A stretch of DNA of 64,000 nt from Ruminococcaceae bacterium UBA6353 (lineage in GTDB: Bacteria > Bacillota > Clostridia > Oscillospirales > Acutalibacteraceae), in NCBI GenBank assembly GCA_002437905.1, contig DJRT01000011.1:15548-79547 (forward strand), in the 5' to 3' direction. The position numbers and the translations under genes were made by a program. Within the stretch, counting starts at the first letter, position 1. Every line of letters begins with the position of its first letter. Of this stretch, positions 59,778-64,000 are shown piece by piece. Under the pieces are notes generated by a model. It saw only the letters and a list, made by a program, of their open reading frames with translations. It was not told the DNA's origin and did not search any database.

Positions 59778-61865
59778 ATGCTTGACTGGATTTTTGAGGG
59801 GATCGTCACCTGGATCAGCAGCGTTGTGTCAGACATGATGGATGCTGTGTCCGGGCTGTTCCTTCAGGCGCTCGGCACGGATATGACGGCAATGGAAGAA
59901 TACTTCCCGTTTGTGTCTAAAGCCTTTACCGTAATGCAGTACACCGCATGGGCGCTGCTATTCCTGATCACAGTCTGGCAGTTGTTCCGTGTATTCGGCG
60001 GCCCTGTAACGGAAGCGGAAAACCCGTGGGTACTGCTTGGCAGAAGTGCGCTATTCGCCTTTCTGATCGGATATGCAAAGCCGATTTTCCTGTTGACATT
60101 GAAAATCGCAACAGCGCCATATACAGCACTCATGGACATTCAGATGACGGCGGAGGACTTCTCCTTTGCCGGAATCGAGCAGGCCCTTCAAAACGGCCTG
60201 ACCAGTCTTATCGCCACCATCTCGGTGGTCGGACTGTTGCTGCTCGTCATACTGGAAATTGCGCTGGGCTGGAACTATTTCAAGCTGCTGCTTGAAACGG
60301 TGGAACGGTATATCGTTGTCGGTGTGCTGTGCTACACCTCACCACTCGCCTTTTCTATGGGCGCATCCAAAGCAACAACGCCGGTATTCCGGTCGTGGTG
60401 CCGGATGGTCGGGTCGCAGCTATTGCTCCTTGTGATGAACGTCTGGTTCCTGCGTGGTTTTTCAACCTCGGTAGGCCAGTACATCGGCACGGGCGGCGCC
60501 TTGTCCAACGGGAACGGAAATGTGTTCCTGTGGCTGTTCTGTGCAGTGGCGTTCCTCAAAACGGCACAGAAATTTGACAGCTATCTTGCGGCAATGGGAC
60601 TGAATGTAGCCCAGACCGGCTCCGGTATGGGCATGGAACTGCTGATGGTCGCACGAGTGATCACCGGCGTGGCCGGAGGCGCAAGAAGCGCCGGCAGCGT
60701 GTTCCGCGGAGGCAGTGCCGCAACCGGTACAGGTGCAGCGGCAACTGGATTCGCCGCAGGCTTTGCCAACCGCTTCAAGGGCAATTCGTATGTCCGTGAT
60801 GCGGTCGTAGACGGCGGTACAAGAATGGGCGCCGGTGGAACGATCGGCTTTGTCGGTCGGGCTTTCGGCGGTATGGCAGCCCGTAACGGCGCCACATTGA
60901 CCGGAGAATCCATCTCCTCCGTAGCGTCCAGAACACCGAATGTGTCCGGCTCTATCGGCGGCGATATTGCCAACCGCAGTCTCGGCAATTATATGCCGCA
61001 TATGAAAGGCATGAATCTCTCGGATACGCAGATCACCGGCGGACATATCTCCACAAAGGCGATCGGTGCCGACGGGAAAGAAACGGCTGTCGAGATGTTC
61101 AATGCTTCCCAGTTTGAAAAGCCGGATGGCCCGCACGCCGTTGTCAATGCCTCGGACGGCAGTCAGTGGTATCAGATGGCCAGCGGTTCCGGAGCCGGAG
61201 CATTTTACGATGCGCCCGTATTCAGCGGTAATTCCGCAGAGGCGGCGCAGGTTGCAGCCGCATTCCCGGACGCGGACGGTGCAACGCTCAGAACGGTCGG
61301 AGACGGTGTCATTGAGGCATCTTCGGACGGCGGCGTGAGCAGATGGTACAACAGTGCATATTACGATGAGCCGGATGCACCGCATTCCACAATTCAGGCG
61401 GCCAACGGCGTAGAGTGGTACGCCATGCAGCAGCACGCAGAAACGCCTCCCTTTGAGGCGGGCGATGCGGCGGATGGCTATAATCGGGCACAGTTCCAAA
61501 GCTTTATGCCAGGCTATGAACAACCGGTCACAAGCGTGGATGAATCCGGTCGTATGGATGGGCATTTTGAGGTCCGGCATGAAAACGGATCCGGCACGAT
61601 GTTCTACGATACGGCACAGTATGCGCCTCCCCGCGGTGACTATCAGGTATATGAAGATGTTCACGGCAGCCAGTGGTACGCAGTACACGGCGAGGCTGCA
61701 GTGGAACGCAAGCCGGTTTATGAGAACGGAAAACCGGTCTATGACGGCGATAATGTACGCACCGTCTCTACGGAAACCGTGCGGTACAAAAGCACACCGT
61801 CCCGTTATGGCGAGCCAAAATCCCGAGATGATTCTGGAATCAAGCCGCCAAGGCGGAGACGGTAA
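59778..61865 (+). CDS. VirB6/TrbL-like channel protein with C-terminal repeats
   Basis: A 695-residue protein. Residues 1-270 have six or so spans typical of VirB6/TrbL, which form the inner conjugation channel; LLETVERYIVVGVLCYTSPL is a recurrent core segment. Residues 285-380 are Gly/Ala-rich. From about 435 the protein carries three related repeats ending in GSQWYQM, GVEWYAM and GSQWYAV, each after a Pro-Asp/Pro-Arg turn. The tail is basic (PPRRRR). The ribosome-binding site AAAGGAGGTGAA is near perfect. It is flanked by the pilin and NlpC/P60 genes. Confidence 0.85.
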   Translation: MLDWIFEGIVTWISSVVSDMMDAVSGLFLQALGTDMTAMEEYFPFVSKAFTVMQYTAWALLFLITVWQLFRVFGGPVTEAENPWVLLGRSALFAFLIGYAKPIFLLTLKIATAPYTALMDIQMTAEDFSFAGIEQALQNGLTSLIATISVVGLLLLVILEIALGWNYFKLLLETVERYIVVGVLCYTSPLAFSMGASKATTPVFRSWCRMVGSQLLLLVMNVWFLRGFSTSVGQYIGTGGALSNGNGNVFLWLFCAVAFLKTAQKFDSYLAAMGLNVAQTGSGMGMELLMVARVITGVAGGARSAGSVFRGGSAATGTGAAATGFAAGFANRFKGNSYVRDAVVDGGTRMGAGGTIGFVGRAFGGMAARNGATLTGESISSVASRTPNVSGSIGGDIANRSLGNYMPHMKGMNLSDTQITGGHISTKAIGADGKETAVEMFNASQFEKPDGPHAVVNASDGSQWYQMASGSGAGAFYDAPVFSGNSAEAAQVAAAFPDADGATLRTVGDGVIEASSDGGVSRWYNSAYYDEPDAPHSTIQAANGVEWYAMQQHAETPPFEAGDAADGYNRAQFQSFMPGYEQPVTSVDESGRMDGHFEVRHENGSGTMFYDTAQYAPPRGDYQVYEDVHGSQWYAVHGEAAVERKPVYENGKPVYDGDNVRTVSTETVRYKSTPSRYGEPKSRDDSGIKPPRRRR

Positions 61866-61968
61866 ACGGCGGGCAGCCGGATCGGAGCAATGGATTCGGT
61901 TCGGCTGTCTTCTTATATAAAAGAGAAAATAAGCCTGCCTTTGGCAGTTTGAATACGGAGGTGAAAGA

Positions 61969-63669
61969 ATGGCAGAGCCACAAAAGCAGCAAATGGGAGA
62001 CGGTTCGGATAATATCGGTCAAGCGGCCGGTCAGGCAGCAAAAGCCGCCAAAAATGCCGGAAAGCAAGCCGCAAAGCAGGCGGCGAAAAAGGGCGCGGAA
62101 GCAGCAGCCAATGCCGCTGCGGCAACCGTAAAGGCCGGTGTGGAGGGCGGCAAGGCTGTGGCAGAAATTGCAGCCGGTACAGCCGCCGGTGGCCCTTGGG
62201 GTGCGATCATCTCCGCCGCATGGGCCATGCGGCATACCCTGTTTAAGATTCTGGTTTGTTTGTGCCTGTCGGTGGTTTTTCTCATTGTTATGATCGTAGA
62301 GTTGCCCGGAATCATCATCAATAAAGCACTTGGCCTCGACGGCAATGAGCCGACGGTATCCATCACGGAAATCTATGAAAATCTCTCTGAGACGGTTTCG
62401 GACATTGTCCAGGCTGGGTACGATGCCTCGATGGCTGAGGTGGAACGCCTGATTTCAGACGGCGACTATGACCGGGAGCTTTCCATGAATGCGCTGATCA
62501 ATTATGCGCAAAGCTCAGCCGGGTATGACACCGCCTATATTTTGTCGGCATATTCCACTTCGGTGGAACAGCTCAGCAACGACCCGGAGGATATGAAAAA
62601 GAAGCTTGACGGTGTGGCAGCCAAAATGTTTCCAGTAACCTCGGTGGAACGGGAAAATGAAGTGATCACACCGGTCACTTACTATACATACAAGCCGGTC
62701 ACGATAACCGTGGTAACGAAAACAGTAAAGACCGGAGTGATCAACGGCGTCCCGCAATACCGCTATGAAACGGCGGAAGCGACCTACTATTTACAGGATC
62801 AGCAGTTGTCATCCGATACACAGATCGAGGTGGATGCATACTCAGCCGTCACCCTGACGCTCCCCGTTTATAGTGGCAGCAATATCACCGGAACACGCAA
62901 GGCAACCTATTATCAGTACACGGGCAAGGAAACGCTTACGCCGGAAAAGAAAACCGTGAAATATCTGGAATGCACCATTCATCCCTTTGACAATACGGTA
63001 ATTTCCACGGCGTTCGGGCTGGATCTAAACGCCTCCTATAACGGTCTGGAAACCACATACGGCGATGTGATCCACTCCCGGGCTTTGGCTCTGAAGAAAA
63101 CGCTCTACGGAACAGCCGGAAACGGCAGCACGGTTCCGCTTACCGATGTAGAACTGATTGCCTTCCTCGCCCGTCAGAATTGCAGCGAAACACGGAAGCA
63201 CATCGTCAAAACCGGGCTGTCCCTCGTTGGAAAGGTGCCATACTTTTGGGGCGGTAAATCGGCAGCCGGATGGAATGATGAATGGAATACGCCGAAGCTC
63301 GTCACAGCCGCCGGTTCCACAACGACCGGTACGATCCGCCCATTTGGACTGGATTGCTCCGGCTTTTCGGATCGGACCTATAAAACGGCTGTCGGCGTCA
63401 GCTTGAACGGCGCCTCCTGGAGCCAGTGGGACGAATCCTATGCCATTACCGCCGAAGAGCTTTTGCCCGGTGATCTGGGATTCCTGATGGATGACGACGG
63501 AAGCGGATGGAATCATGTGCTTATTTTTGCCGGATACGGTGAAAACGGCGAGCGCATGTGGGTCCATTCCTCCGGCGGTGAGGGCGTAATCTTCAACACG
63601 CCGAGCTATGAGGCCGGGTTGGCACTGCGCCGACCGAAGAATGTAGATTTCGGTGATACACCGGGATAA
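61969..63669 (+). CDS. NlpC/P60 cell-wall hydrolase of the conjugation system
   Basis: A 566-residue membrane-anchored hydrolase, the VirB1-like component that opens peptidoglycan for DNA transfer. An Ala/Lys-rich cytosolic N-terminus (1-75) leads to a span (about 85-110), a long extracellular region with YTYKPVTITVVTKT-type beta text, and a C-terminal NlpC/P60 domain (about 400-566). The catalytic Cys is in LDCSGF near residue 463 and the His in WNHVLIFAGY near 516. GGAGGTGAAAGA precedes the ATG. It precedes a PrgI-like gene. Confidence 0.88.
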   Translation: MAEPQKQQMGDGSDNIGQAAGQAAKAAKNAGKQAAKQAAKKGAEAAANAAAATVKAGVEGGKAVAEIAAGTAAGGPWGAIISAAWAMRHTLFKILVCLCLSVVFLIVMIVELPGIIINKALGLDGNEPTVSITEIYENLSETVSDIVQAGYDASMAEVERLISDGDYDRELSMNALINYAQSSAGYDTAYILSAYSTSVEQLSNDPEDMKKKLDGVAAKMFPVTSVERENEVITPVTYYTYKPVTITVVTKTVKTGVINGVPQYRYETAEATYYLQDQQLSSDTQIEVDAYSAVTLTLPVYSGSNITGTRKATYYQYTGKETLTPEKKTVKYLECTIHPFDNTVISTAFGLDLNASYNGLETTYGDVIHSRALALKKTLYGTAGNGSTVPLTDVELIAFLARQNCSETRKHIVKTGLSLVGKVPYFWGGKSAAGWNDEWNTPKLVTAAGSTTTGTIRPFGLDCSGFSDRTYKTAVGVSLNGASWSQWDESYAITAEELLPGDLGFLMDDDGSGWNHVLIFAGYGENGERMWVHSSGGEGVIFNTPSYEAGLALRRPKNVDFGDTPG

Positions 63670-63686
63670 AAAAGAACGGAGGAATC

Positions 63687-64000
63687 ATGGAAGAAAAAGA
63701 ATTTAATACGACCTTTGCCATTCCTGCAAACTATACCGACTCCGGAAAGATATTCGGCGGAATGCTGGAACCGCGGAATGCGGTCGAGGCACTGATCCTG
63801 ATATTGGCCGTCGGATATCCGGAGTTGATGCTGATCCCGATGGCAACCACAATACGCATCGTTGTGATGACCGTCACGCTGATTCCAATCGGGATTCTTG
63901 CCGCTATGGGCATTGACGGCGATTCGCTGTTCCAGTATGCAGGTCACATTATCTGCTATCTGGCGCACAGAAGAAAACTGCATTTGAGAAGGGTGGGATA
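63687..64000 (+). CDS. PrgI/VirB3-like conjugation protein, partial
   Basis: At least 104 residues, running past the window end without a stop. The text MEEKEFNTTFAIPANYTDSG is followed by FGGMLEPRNAVEALILILAV and two spans (about 34-55 and 58-82), then a basic HRRKLHLRR. This layout fits the PrgI/VirB3 family that anchors the VirB4 ATPase. GGAGGA precedes the ATG by 5 nt and the NlpC/P60 gene ends 17 nt upstream. A VirB4 gene would be expected next. Confidence 0.75.
   Translation, partial: MEEKEFNTTFAIPANYTDSGKIFGGMLEPRNAVEALILILAVGYPELMLIPMATTIRIVVMTVTLIPIGILAAMGIDGDSLFQYAGHIICYLAHRRKLHLRRVG

Larger units (their letters stand above)
57055..64000. mobile_element. Left part of an integrative conjugative element
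   Basis: From about 57055 the GC content and codon use shift and the genes are those of clostridial conjugative elements: DUF5348, two DNA-binding-type proteins, VirB2-like, VirB6-like, NlpC/P60 and PrgI/VirB3-like, all on one strand. The left boundary lies inside spoVAC. VirB4, VirD4, relaxase and integrase genes would be expected to the right, beyond the window. Confidence 0.85.

Overview
The window looks like a chromosome segment of a GC-rich, anaerobic, spore-lineage Firmicute, most likely Oscillospiraceae/Ruminococcaceae (Gemmiger/Subdoligranulum/Faecalibacterium-like). This rests on the GC-rich coding sequence with strong AGGAGG ribosome-binding sites, the spoIIGA-sigE pair, a SpoVAC gene, HprK/WhiA/RapZ, the archaeal-type ProRS, and lysine and tetrahydrofolate riboswitches. 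Species assignment is inference.

Region 1-9.99 kb: a GH78-like rhamnosidase faces a minus-strand operon (PIN/NYN protein, diaminopimelate dehydrogenase, MATE exporter, membrane protein of unknown role). A self-contained surface-glycan cassette follows (GT2 glycosyltransferase, flippase, LicD) with its own promoter and terminator. Region 10-12.75 kb is a lysine-riboswitch-controlled amino-acid ABC importer. Its substrate-binding protein is circularly permuted: the C-terminal part of the domain precedes the N-terminal part, both behind one lipoprotein signal. Region 12.8-22.9 kb: YgiQ-type radical SAM protein, an OmpR-type two-component system, a second MATE exporter, PnuC behind an unassigned attenuator/riboswitch-like leader, an EamA transporter with a coupled small gene, an AraC regulator, and a flavin reductase/iron-alcohol dehydrogenase operon behind a MerR-type promoter.

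Region 23-28.1 kb: a GNAT-type acyltransferase between two identical 46-bp repeats, a small lipoprotein, a MerR regulator, a small membrane protein with a divergent XRE regulator, a tRNA-Lys/tRNA-Glu/5S/tRNA-Asn operon without 16S or 23S, and two unknown proteins. Region 28.5-35.9 kb: proS, two cyclophilins with a Cys-cluster protein between them, an alpha/beta hydrolase, a membrane-anchored MurF-like ligase and Ddl. Region 35.9-43.1 kb: folT under a THF riboswitch, tlyA, DUF2156, YdbT/YdbS-like PH proteins, then spoIIGA-sigE behind a Spo0A-box promoter and two small genes. Region 43.2-51.5 kb is the hprK-ROK kinase-murB-rapZ-whiA-dnaE cluster. Region 51.6-56.6 kb: CDF metal exporter, a Nudix-HAD fusion, a CPA2 antiporter and an EamA transporter.

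From about 57.05 kb the base composition drops and the genes become those of an integrative conjugative element (DUF5348, two DNA-binding-type proteins, VirB2-like pilin, VirB6-like channel protein, NlpC/P60 hydrolase, PrgI/VirB3-like protein running off the window). Its left end lies inside spoVAC, which is cut at about codon 108. The host genes therefore combine cell-wall precursor synthesis, surface glycan export, nutrient import with riboswitch control and early sporulation control, with a germination/DPA-uptake gene broken by the mobile element.
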